Positions 44,256 through 51,615 of a stretch of DNA of 64,000 nt are shown here, one piece after another. The notes beneath the pieces were generated by a model. That model did no database searches, was not told where the DNA came from, and saw nothing but the letters and a program-made list of their open reading frames with translations. The stretch comes from Clostridium sp. (lineage in GTDB: Bacteria > Bacillota > Clostridia > Lachnospirales > Lachnospiraceae), in NCBI GenBank assembly GCA_023664775.1, contig JAMPEW010000003.1, forward strand, positions 1 to 64,000. Reading direction: 5' to 3'. Position numbers and translations under genes: made by a program. Position 1 is the first letter of the stretch. The number at the start of each line of letters is the position of its first letter.

Positions 44256-44610
44256 TCCGGAATACGTGACTAGTATTCTGCAAGGGGAAAAGCTGTACGA
44301 ATACCGAAAATTTCGTTGCAGAAATGATGTTAGTAAAATTATTATATATGCAACAGCACCCAGGCAGCAAGTTGTTGCAGAAGCAGAAATTGCTGATATT
44401 ATAGAAGATGATGTGTTAAGCGTTTGGAGAAAAACAAAAAATTATGCAGGCGTAACATATGCTTTCTATAGAAAATATTACAAAGGTAAGAAAAAGGCGG
44501 TTGCTTATAAGTTGAAAAATATTATCATATATGAAGAACCACTTACTTTAAAGGATATTGGAGTATCCTGCGCACCACAGTCTTATAGATATATTTCAAT
44601 AGAAAGCTAA
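44230..44610 (+). CDS. ASCH/PUA-superfamily small protein
   Basis: A 126-residue protein with ASCH-like character: LLSINPEYVTSILQGEKLYEYRKF at the N terminus (the GxKxxExR-type motif of ASCH domains), followed by IIIYATAPRQQVVAEAEIADI and later LKDIGVSCAPQSYRYI. ASCH domains belong to the PUA-like fold and are thought or shown to act on RNA or nucleosides. GGAGG in the upstream gene's end gives the ribosome site; the overlap with the GNAT gene shows the two are one unit. It is similar to a group annotated as predicted transcriptional regulators (COG4933-like) from memory. Confidence 0.75.
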   Translation: MCQMLLSINPEYVTSILQGEKLYEYRKFRCRNDVSKIIIYATAPRQQVVAEAEIADIIEDDVLSVWRKTKNYAGVTYAFYRKYYKGKKKAVAYKLKNIIIYEEPLTLKDIGVSCAPQSYRYISIES

Positions 44611-44735
44611 ATAACCATCGTAATATAGGCATGTGAAAAAAGCCATATTTTGAAAATAGTAAGTTTTTCTCATAGCATTTTATGCGTGTTTGGCTACATT
44701 AATGCTGGAAATGGGTTGGCAATAAAAAGTATCAT

Positions 44736-44782
44736 AAATATATGGGAAACTGACTGATTTAAGGCAGCTTCCCATATATTTT
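44736..44782. terminator. Bidirectional terminator between converging genes
   Basis: AATATATGGGAA with CTG (44737 onward) pairs with CAGCTTCCCATATATT (ending 44780), followed by TTT on the plus strand and preceded by A residues. It touches the stop codon of the minus-strand gene. Confidence 0.85.
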
Positions 44783-45023
44783 ACTCCTCAGTATCAATGT
44801 CCTCATCCGGGAAGTCGTCATAGAGTATCTGTCCTATGTCAAGGTCTACTGTGTCAAGATTTTTTAGTATCTGAACGTCCTTGCTCTCAGGTGCAACCTC
44901 CTCCTTAAGCTCCTTTAATACCTCCTCAGAAAGTCCGGTCATAAGGGCAACCTCATCTATCTCGATTTTTCCCTTGAGCATTTTTTTTGCAAGCTCATAT
45001 TTTTGTTTTGTCGTATTATTCAT
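44781..45023 (-). CDS. Small HTH-like acidic protein
   Basis: An 80-residue protein with AGAGGAGG before the ATG. The N-terminal half (KMLKGKIEIDEVALMTGLSEEVLKELKEE) reads as a short helix-turn-helix of the kind found at the tail of Rpn-family nucleases (compare GKLSIEEISMYSGLTVEQV at the end of the protein encoded at 27384-28325). The C-terminal half is acidic (DIGQILYDDFPDEDIDTEE). It may be a stand-alone relic or regulator derived from such a tail; function is unknown. It lies downstream of argH behind a repeat array. Confidence 0.7.
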   Translation of the reverse strand: MNNTTKQKYELAKKMLKGKIEIDEVALMTGLSEEVLKELKEEVAPESKDVQILKNLDTVDLDIGQILYDDFPDEDIDTEE

Positions 45024-45042
45024 TTTAAGTTTCCTCCTCTAA

Positions 45043-45153
45043 AGCGTGTAACAGTTACATTTGATTTTCTTTTCCAGCAAGCATATAACAGCAGTATTTG
45101 ATTTCCTTTTCCAGCAAGCGTGTAACAGCAGCATTTCAATTTCTTTTATTGAA
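45043..45153. repeat. Three tandem 37-bp repeats
   Basis: Units at 45043-45079, 45080-45116 and 45117-45153, each beginning AGCGTGTAAC or AGCATATAAC and containing TTTCTTTTCC or a variant, with a fainter fourth copy from 45154. They lie between argH and the 80-residue protein gene. There are no unique spacers, so this is not a CRISPR array. Confidence 0.9.
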
Positions 45154-45247
45154 AGCTTATTGCAACTGCCATTGTTTCATTTCTTTGTCTGATAAAAAGA
45201 TTACTTTAAGCAATTCATTGAAGCCGTATAGTAAGGCTATTAATATA

Positions 45248-46630
45248 TTACTTCAAGTTATTTAAAAACGCCTCGTTTATGTTTATAATCTGCTCCATGG
45301 ATAAAGGTCCGGGAGCGCCTATTGTATTTCGCCTGTTTACACATTCGGTAAGGCTGATTGCTTCATATATATCCTCCTCAAATACAGGGCTGATTGCCTT
45401 GTATTCTTCAATTGACATTTCATCAAGCGAAATGTTTTTGTCGATACAGTAGAGCACAAGCTGACCGACTATGCCGTGGGCGTCCCTGAATGGTACGCCA
45501 TGATTTACAAGATAGTCTGCCGCATCAGTGGCATTTGTAAACCCATTTTTTGCACTTTTTTCCATGGCGGCTTTATTCAGCTTCATTGTTGAAATCATAC
45601 CCGTAAAAAGGGCAAGACAGCCTTTTACTGTGTCAATCGCATCAAAGGTAAGCTCCTTGTCCTCCTGCATATCCTTATTATATGCAAGGGGAATGCCCTT
45701 CATTGTTGTAAGAATTGACAGAAGGGCACCGTAAACTCTGCCTGTTTTACCGCGCACAAGCTCGGCAATGTCAGGGTTTTTCTTTTGCGGCATAATTGAG
45801 CTTCCTGTGCTATAGGCATCGTCAAGCTCAACAAATTGATACTCATTTGAATTCCAGATAATAATTTCCTCTGAAAATCTTGAAAGGTGCATCATAATTG
45901 TGGAAAATGCAGAGAGCATTTCTATCACGTAATCCCTGTCAGAAACGGAATCCATGCTGTTTAAGGTAGGTCCCTTAAAGCCTAAAAGGGATGCAGTAAG
46001 ATTTCTGTCAAGGGGATAGGTTGTCCCGGCAAGAGCGCCTGCACCGAGCGGGCAGTAATTCATTCGCTCATATATATCATCTATTCTGTTAAGGTCACGC
46101 TTGAACATTTCCATATATGCACCTATGTGGTGTGCAAAGGTTACAGGCTGTGCCTTTTGGAGATGGGTAAAGCCGGGCATATAGGTTTCGGTATTTTCCT
46201 TCATAAGCCTGTGAAGCTCGCCAAGCAGAGCAATGACAAGCGACTTTACCTCCATAAGCTCATCCCTCACATAAAGTCTCATATCAAGGGCAACCTGATC
46301 ATTTCTGGAACGTCCCGTGTGAAGCTTTTTACCTGTGTCTCCGATTCTTTCAATGAGAGTTGCCTCAACAAAGCTGTGAATATCCTCGTATTCATCAGTA
46401 ATCATAAGCACGCCTGCCTCCACGTCTTTTTGTATGTCGTCGAGAGCATCTGTTATCGTTGCTTGTTCCTCATATGTGATTATCCCGCAGGACGCAAGCA
46501 TTGCAACGTGTGCCTTGCTGCCTTGAATGTCCTGTTTGAAAAATTTTTGGTCAAATGAGATAGAAGCATTAAAATTATAAACTAATTTGTCCGTTTCCTT
46601 TGTAAATCTGCCGCCCCATAGCTGAGCCAT
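45248..46630 (-). CDS. argH: Argininosuccinate lyase ArgH
   Basis: A 460-residue member of the fumarase/aspartase superfamily, splitting argininosuccinate into arginine and fumarate. Seen: MAQLWGGRFTKETD, the DVEAGVLMITDEYEDIHSFVEATLIERIG and HTGRSRNDQVALDMRLY stretches, THLQKAQPVTFAHH, and the signature loop GSSIMPQKKNPDIAELVRGKTGR with the catalytic Ser. Length is normal. No argG or other arginine gene is beside it, so it is an isolated pathway gene here. AAGGCAGG precedes the ATG. Confidence 0.97.
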   Translation of the reverse strand: MAQLWGGRFTKETDKLVYNFNASISFDQKFFKQDIQGSKAHVAMLASCGIITYEEQATITDALDDIQKDVEAGVLMITDEYEDIHSFVEATLIERIGDTGKKLHTGRSRNDQVALDMRLYVRDELMEVKSLVIALLGELHRLMKENTETYMPGFTHLQKAQPVTFAHHIGAYMEMFKRDLNRIDDIYERMNYCPLGAGALAGTTYPLDRNLTASLLGFKGPTLNSMDSVSDRDYVIEMLSAFSTIMMHLSRFSEEIIIWNSNEYQFVELDDAYSTGSSIMPQKKNPDIAELVRGKTGRVYGALLSILTTMKGIPLAYNKDMQEDKELTFDAIDTVKGCLALFTGMISTMKLNKAAMEKSAKNGFTNATDAADYLVNHGVPFRDAHGIVGQLVLYCIDKNISLDEMSIEEYKAISPVFEEDIYEAISLTECVNRRNTIGAPGPLSMEQIININEAFLNNLK

Positions 46631-46710
46631 ATCCGTATTCCTGCCTTCCGTTAGTTTTCTAAATAGACATTTTACAACAAAGGCAGCGCTGCTTCAAGAA
46701 CAAATAAAAA

Positions 46711-46757
46711 TAAGATAATGAAAAACAGTTGCCTTTATAAGAAGATTATCTTAAAAT
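46711..46757 (+). promoter_or_regulatory. Promoter overlapped by an inverted repeat, upstream of the transglutaminase pair
   Basis: TTGCCT (46729-46734), 17 nt, TAAAAT (46752-46757). TAAGATAAT (46711-46719) and its perfect complement ATTATCTTA (46745-46753) flank the -35 and touch the -10, so a repressor could bind here. The region also lies between divergent argH and the small membrane protein. Confidence 0.5.
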
Positions 46758-46785
46758 AAGCATAGTAAATTTTTTGGAGGAAGCT

Positions 46786-46962
46786 ATGAATTATAATGAG
46801 ATACTATATGCACTTCTTACTGCCGCAACCGGTGACAGTAACAAGCCTGTGCTTATTGCAATATGTCTGATTGTTTCGATTATACTTATGGTTGTTTTGT
46901 TTATCATGGGAAAATCAGCGGGCAGTAAAAATGAAGAAGACGATGAGGATGAGGTAGAGTAG
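46786..46962 (+). CDS. Small single-pass membrane protein with acidic tail
   Basis: A 58-residue protein: short N-terminal part, one membrane helix (about residues 21-43, VLIAICLIVSIILMVVLFIMG) and an acidic cytosolic tail (KNEEDDEDEVE). GGAGG lies seven bases upstream of the ATG; an in-frame TTG 12 bases before it falls inside the ribosome site. Its stop overlaps the GTG start of the transglutaminase-like gene (TAGTG), so it is translationally coupled and perhaps a partner or regulator. No family recognised. Confidence 0.75.
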   Translation: MNYNEILYALLTAATGDSNKPVLIAICLIVSIILMVVLFIMGKSAGSKNEEDDEDEVE

Positions 46963-48062
46963 TGTATAATAATCATAAGGTAATAAAAACGATTCCTGTT
47001 TTGGCTGTGGCTGTGATTGCCATTGCTTATTTCTGGGGATGGGACATAGGTGCAAAGTTGCACCCTGATCAAACTGCTGATGGAATGATTGAACTTACTA
47101 CAATTGTAAATGAGCAGATTGAAGCGGGAGATGAAAGCGGCGTATTTTATGTGAGCAACATAACGGAGGCGGACATCAATTCCATAAACGATTATATTTG
47201 TGGGCTTTATGGAAATGTAAATCAGTATTCCGTCATACAAAAAAATAAAAAGGGTATGAAAATCATACTTAGATATGAAATATCAGATAATTATTATGTG
47301 TATCAGAAATACATAAACGGTATGGGGATTCCGGGGGACAGACCTGCTGCGGTAAAGCTTTATGACAAGGTTGATTCCATTTTAAACAGCATAATCAAGC
47401 CGCAAATGACAGATTATGAAAAAGAGCTTGCCATACATGATTATATTGTGGTGAACTGCAAATATGGGTATGTAGATTATTCAAAGGAATATGCGTACAG
47501 GGCTTATGGCGCACTTGTGCAGGGGACGGCAGTGTGCAACGGCTATGCTGAGGCAATGGCGCTTTTGCTTTCCTGTGCAGGCGTTGAAAATGACTTTATG
47601 ACCGGAACGGCCGACGGGGAGCTGCATGCATGGAACAGAGTATGTCTTGACGGAACGTGGTATCAGGTTGACGCTACATGGGATGACCCGCTGCCTGACA
47701 GGGGAAGCTTTGTAGGGCATATGTATTTTAATGTGACGGATGACATTATGGATGACCGTCATGTTTGGGACGAGGAAAGCTTCGAAGCGTGCGACAGCAT
47801 GACCTATAATTATTTTGCGAGGAATAATCTCATTTGTGATTATCAGGGCTTTAAAAATGCGGTTAAGCATACGGCGGGCAGAAATATAACGGGAACCGTT
47901 GAAATTGTCGTAACGGATTACAGTGAGGATATATACGACATGGAGTTTCTTGAGGAGGTGCCGGGCGTGATGGATTGTCAGTACAGCCATGAGGAATATG
48001 GTGACGATATGCAGGTTGTCACGGTTTATTTGAATCAGCTTGGTACGCGGGTATATGATTGA
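46962..48062 (+). CDS. Membrane-anchored transglutaminase-like protein
   Basis: A 366-residue protein starting at a GTG that overlaps the previous stop. A membrane anchor (residues about 10-27) precedes a polar extracellular region and a transglutaminase-like cysteine-protease fold with its catalytic triad visible: Cys in GTAVCNGYAEAMALLLSCAG, His in GELHAWNRV, Asp in WYQVDATWDDP. Such domains act as peptidases or crosslinkers of surface polymers. The last 80 residues are a separate small beta-rich unit. Substrate is unknown. Confidence 0.88.
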   Translation: MYNNHKVIKTIPVLAVAVIAIAYFWGWDIGAKLHPDQTADGMIELTTIVNEQIEAGDESGVFYVSNITEADINSINDYICGLYGNVNQYSVIQKNKKGMKIILRYEISDNYYVYQKYINGMGIPGDRPAAVKLYDKVDSILNSIIKPQMTDYEKELAIHDYIVVNCKYGYVDYSKEYAYRAYGALVQGTAVCNGYAEAMALLLSCAGVENDFMTGTADGELHAWNRVCLDGTWYQVDATWDDPLPDRGSFVGHMYFNVTDDIMDDRHVWDEESFEACDSMTYNYFARNNLICDYQGFKNAVKHTAGRNITGTVEIVVTDYSEDIYDMEFLEEVPGVMDCQYSHEEYGDDMQVVTVYLNQLGTRVYD

Positions 48063-48101
48063 TTGGCTGATATTACTGAAATTAGTTTTATTGGAGTAGT
48101 T

Positions 48102-48572
48102 ATGAAGCAATTTGAAATAGAAGAAACAGGTAAATTTATGTCAGAGCTTCTGACAGGAGAACGGTACGACAGCTTTTATCTTTTTGAGGCGCGGATAAAG
48201 ACAGGCGTAGATTATTCCATCAACGGAAAAATGAACAAGGATTTTTTTGATAATGATGACAGGGATGTCATGACGGCGGAGGAGTATATCGGCTGGAAGG
48301 AAATAAAGCCTACAGTGTATGGACTGATAAAGGGGGATAAGCTTCCCCTTAGCCTGAAGCTTATTCTTATGTTTAACCGTGAAAATATTACAAGGCTTGT
48401 AGAGATGAATAATCTGCCAATTTCTGAACATGATATAGGCGCACTGTTTTTTAATGTGCTGTATGAAAAGGGAAGCCTTACGGTAACGACAGGCACGTCG
48501 ATAAAGACGTTTTCACTTGATAAAACCTTAGATACTGTATGGGACGGCACTGTGGAAAAATATTATATATGA
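48102..48572 (+). CDS. DUF5721-like family protein
   Basis: A 156-residue soluble protein that matches the Lachnospiraceae DUF5721 family as remembered: KFMSELLTGERYDSFYLFEARIKT, YSINGKMNKDFFD, WKEIKPTVYGLIKGDKLPLSLKLIL, and the C-terminal GSLTVTTGTSIKTFSLDKTLDTVWDGTVEKYYI. Function is unknown. GGAG nine bases upstream supports the ATG at 48102 over a longer in-frame TTG. It follows the transglutaminase-like gene by 39 nt on the same strand. Confidence 0.82.
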   Translation: MKQFEIEETGKFMSELLTGERYDSFYLFEARIKTGVDYSINGKMNKDFFDNDDRDVMTAEEYIGWKEIKPTVYGLIKGDKLPLSLKLILMFNRENITRLVEMNNLPISEHDIGALFFNVLYEKGSLTVTTGTSIKTFSLDKTLDTVWDGTVEKYYI

Positions 48573-48626
48573 TAAAAACTGCATTTATGGTTTTGTTTCT
48601 CTCATTCGTTGGAGATATAAGAGTTG

Positions 48627-48653
48627 TTAGCACTCGATGTAAATGAGTGCTAA
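48627..48653. promoter_or_regulatory. CIRCE element (HrcA operator) upstream of htpG
   Basis: A perfect TTAGCACTC, nine-base spacer (GATGTAAAT) and GAGTGCTAA at 48627-48653, the exact CIRCE consensus bound by HrcA. It is eight bases upstream of the -35 of the htpG promoter and is followed by TTTTTT, so as RNA it could also act as a terminator for the preceding gene. Confidence 0.95.
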
Positions 48654-48660
48654 TTTTTTC

Positions 48661-48689
48661 TTGACATTGGATGAAGGAAGTATTATATT
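48661..48689 (+). promoter_or_regulatory. Sigma-A promoter of htpG
   Basis: TTGACA (48661-48666), 17 nt, TATATT (48684-48689); predicted 5' leader of about 60 nt. Confidence 0.85.
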
Positions 48690-48757
48690 ACTTGATAGAT
48701 GAGGTTTGTTTAAAAGCAAACCAATATAGAAAGCAAAATTACGGAGGTATAACGACA

Positions 48758-50752
48758 ATGGAAAAAAAGGGAAGTCTATCAATTAACAGCGAAAATATTT
48801 TCCCAATTATTAAAAAGTGGTTATATTCTGACCACGATATATTTATAAGGGAGCTTATTTCAAACGGATGCGATGCAATCACAAAGCTTAAAAAGCTTGC
48901 ACTCATGGGTGACTTTGAGGAAGCTGAGGGCGAGGAGTACAAGATTGAGGTTTACGCTTCCGCAAAGGATAAGACGCTTACATTTGTTGATAATGGCCTT
49001 GGAATGACAGAGGAGGAGCTTGACAAATATATTAATCAGATTGCATTTTCAGGTGCGACGGATTTTATAAATAAGTATAAGGATAAGGCAGGAGAGGATC
49101 AGATAATCGGACACTTCGGTCTTGGCTTTTACTCTGCCTTTATGGTAGCCGACAAAGTTACAATTGAGACATGCTCATGGCAGAAGGATGCAAAGCCTGT
49201 ATTTTGGGAGTGCGACGGCGGCACGGAATTTGAGATGTCAGAAAGTGATGACGAGACAAGAGGAACTGCAATTACCCTTTACTTAAATGAGGACAGCTAC
49301 GAGTTCGCAAATGAATACCGTGTCAGGGAGGTTATTCAGAAATATTGTGCATTTATGCCTTACAACATTTACTTCATTAACGAGGATAAGCTTGAGGAGG
49401 AAGAAGCAAAGGCAAAGGAGGAGGAAAAGAATAAGGTTATAGAGATTGATGAGGAGGCAGAGCTTGTAGGAGATGAAAAGAAGGCTGCCGCTTCAGACAG
49501 TGAAAATGGCGGAGACTCTGAGGATAAGGCAGAGGAGGATGAGCCGAAGAAGGCGAACCCTCCTTTGAACGACACGAATCCGTTGTGGATGAAAAATCCT
49601 AAGGACTGTACCGAGGAGGAATATATTGACTTTTATCAAAAGGTATTTCTTGATTTTAAAAAGCCGCTGTTCTGGATACACCTGAACATGGATTATCCGT
49701 TTAACTTAAAGGGTATTTTATATTTCCCTAAGATTAATACACAGTACGACCAGCTTGAGGGTACGATAAAGCTTTACAATAATCAGGTATTTATAGCAGA
49801 CAATATCAAGGAGGTTATTCCTGAGTTTCTGCTCCTCTTGAAGGGCGTGATTGACTGTCCGGACCTTCCGCTTAACGTGTCAAGAAGCGCACTGCAGAAT
49901 GACGGCTTTGTCAAGAAAATATCAGACTATATTACGAAGAAGGTTGCAGATAAGCTTTCGGGCATGTGCAAGACGGACAAGGAAAATTATGAGAAATATT
50001 GGGATGATATAAGCCCATTCATAAAATTTGGCTGTATCAGGGACGAAAAATTCTGCGAGAAAATGACGGACTACATGCTGTTCAAGGATTTGGACAACAA
50101 GTACCTTACGCTTCCTGAATATCTTGAGCAGGCGAAGGAAAAGCATGAGAATAAGGTTTTCTATGTATCGGATGAGCAGGCTCAGTCACAGTATATCAAG
50201 ATGTTTAAGGAGGAAGGCTTAAATGCCGTCTACCTTGTACACAACATAGATAATCCTTATATCACGCACCTTGAGGGCAAGAATGAAAATGTTAAATTCC
50301 TCCGTATTGATGCTGATTTGTCTGACAACTTTAAGGGTGAGGCATTAAGCGAGGAGCAGGAGAAGGAATATACGGATAAGCTTTCCGAGGTGTTTAAGAA
50401 GGCGACAGGCAATGATAAGCTTAACGTAAAGGTTGAAAGCCTTAAAAATGATGATGTTTCCTCCATGCTTACGCTTTCCGAGGATTCAAGAAGAATGCAG
50501 GAGATGATGAAGGTATACAGCATGGGCGGCGGCATGGATCCGTCAATGTTTGGCGGCGAGGGGGAAACCCTTGTGTTAAATGCAAACAACAAGCTTGTAA
50601 AATATGTGCTGGATAATCCTGAGGGAGAAAATACAAGCATGATTTGCTGCCAGCTTTACGACCTTGCTGTGTTTGCCAACAAGCCGCTTGAGGCAGAAGC
50701 AATGACTGCATTCGTTGCGAGAAGCAATAAGATACTTGGCATGCTGCTGTAG
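48758..50752 (+). CDS. htpG: Hsp90 family chaperone HtpG with a long charged linker
   Basis: A 664-residue Hsp90. The N-terminal GHKL ATPase has IRELISNGCDAITK (catalytic Glu), VDNGLGMTEEEL, and GHFGLGFYSAFMVADKV. Between the N and middle domains, residues about 208-272 are an unusual highly charged stretch (LEEEEAKAKEEEKNKVIEID, then a Glu/Asp/Lys-rich run), as in eukaryotic Hsp90. The middle domain has NPLWMKNPKD and PLFWIHLNMDYPFNLKGILYFP, and the dimerisation domain ends normally. GGAGG is ten bases before the ATG; the frame upstream has no ribosome site. Controlled by a CIRCE element, hence heat-shock repressor HrcA. Confidence 0.97.
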   Translation: MEKKGSLSINSENIFPIIKKWLYSDHDIFIRELISNGCDAITKLKKLALMGDFEEAEGEEYKIEVYASAKDKTLTFVDNGLGMTEEELDKYINQIAFSGATDFINKYKDKAGEDQIIGHFGLGFYSAFMVADKVTIETCSWQKDAKPVFWECDGGTEFEMSESDDETRGTAITLYLNEDSYEFANEYRVREVIQKYCAFMPYNIYFINEDKLEEEEAKAKEEEKNKVIEIDEEAELVGDEKKAAASDSENGGDSEDKAEEDEPKKANPPLNDTNPLWMKNPKDCTEEEYIDFYQKVFLDFKKPLFWIHLNMDYPFNLKGILYFPKINTQYDQLEGTIKLYNNQVFIADNIKEVIPEFLLLLKGVIDCPDLPLNVSRSALQNDGFVKKISDYITKKVADKLSGMCKTDKENYEKYWDDISPFIKFGCIRDEKFCEKMTDYMLFKDLDNKYLTLPEYLEQAKEKHENKVFYVSDEQAQSQYIKMFKEEGLNAVYLVHNIDNPYITHLEGKNENVKFLRIDADLSDNFKGEALSEEQEKEYTDKLSEVFKKATGNDKLNVKVESLKNDDVSSMLTLSEDSRRMQEMMKVYSMGGGMDPSMFGGEGETLVLNANNKLVKYVLDNPEGENTSMICCQLYDLAVFANKPLEAEAMTAFVARSNKILGMLL

Positions 50753-50770
50753 AAAAACAAGGAGGAAGCA

Positions 50771-51607
50771 ATGGCAAAGATAATTGATGGCAAATTAATT
50801 TCAAAGCAGATTAAGGATGAGCTTAAATCTAAGGTGGAAAAGCTGAAAAGCGAGGGAAAGGAAGTCTGTCTTGCAGTTATACAGGTTGGCAGCGACCCTG
50901 CGTCAACCGTATATGTTGGAAACAAGAAAAAGGCATGTGAATATATCGGAATAAAATCCCTTGCATATGAGCTGCCTGAGGAAACCACCGAGGAGGAGCT
51001 GCTTGGAATAATAAGTAAGCTTAACAAGGATGACAGCGTACATGGAATACTGGTACAGCTTCCTGTTCCGCAGCATATTAATGAGGAGTATATTATAAAT
51101 GCCATTTCACCTGAAAAGGATGTGGACGGCTTTCATCCTGCAAGCGTCGGGGCGTTAAGCATAGGCAAGAAGGGCTTTGTATCCTGCACGCCTGCGGGCA
51201 TCATTCAGCTCTTAAAGCGTTCAGGAATAGAGATAGAGGGGAAGGACTGCGTTATCATAGGAAGAAGCAACATAGTCGGCAAGCCGATGGCAATGCTTTT
51301 GCTTCGGGAAAACGGAACGGTAACGGTATGCCATTCAAAAACGAAAAATTTAAAAGAGGTATGTAAGCGTGCCGATATATTGGTTGTTGCAATTGGAAAG
51401 CCTAAAATGATTGATGCGTCATATGTAAAGGAGGGCGCAACAGTCATAGATGTAGGAATACACAGAAATGAAAACGGAAAGCTTTGCGGAGATGTTGACT
51501 ATGAAACGGTTTACCCTGTTGCAGGGGCAATCACGCCTGTACCGGGAGGCGTTGGACCGATGACAATTGCAATGCTGATGAACAATTGTGTTGAGGCTGT
51601 GCTGTAG
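50771..51607 (+). CDS. folD: Bifunctional methylene-THF dehydrogenase/cyclohydrolase FolD
   Basis: A 278-residue enzyme interconverting methylene- and formyl-tetrahydrofolate, NADP-dependent. Seen: VGSDPASTVYVGNKKKACEYIGI (active-site Lys), GILVQLPVPQHINEEYIINAISPEKDVDGFHP, CTPAGIIQLLKRSGIEIEGKDCVIIGRSNIVGKPMA (nucleotide-binding motif) and TPVPGGVGPMTIAMLMNN. AGGAGG precedes the ATG 19 bases after htpG; it is likely in one operon with rimO and pgsA. Confidence 0.97.
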   Translation: MAKIIDGKLISKQIKDELKSKVEKLKSEGKEVCLAVIQVGSDPASTVYVGNKKKACEYIGIKSLAYELPEETTEEELLGIISKLNKDDSVHGILVQLPVPQHINEEYIINAISPEKDVDGFHPASVGALSIGKKGFVSCTPAGIIQLLKRSGIEIEGKDCVIIGRSNIVGKPMAMLLLRENGTVTVCHSKTKNLKEVCKRADILVVAIGKPKMIDASYVKEGATVIDVGIHRNENGKLCGDVDYETVYPVAGAITPVPGGVGPMTIAMLMNNCVEAVL

Positions 51608-51615
51608 GAGAAAAT

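Noticed and set aside
43155-44610. Reading the GNAT/ASCH pair as a proven toxin-antitoxin or phage-defence system
   Set aside because: Layout and domains are only suggestive; no known system with this exact composition was recognised, so it is listed as a candidate only.
45043-45153. Possible CRISPR array
   Set aside because: Copies are directly adjacent with no unique spacers and there are no cas genes in the window. The same applies to 59942-60133.
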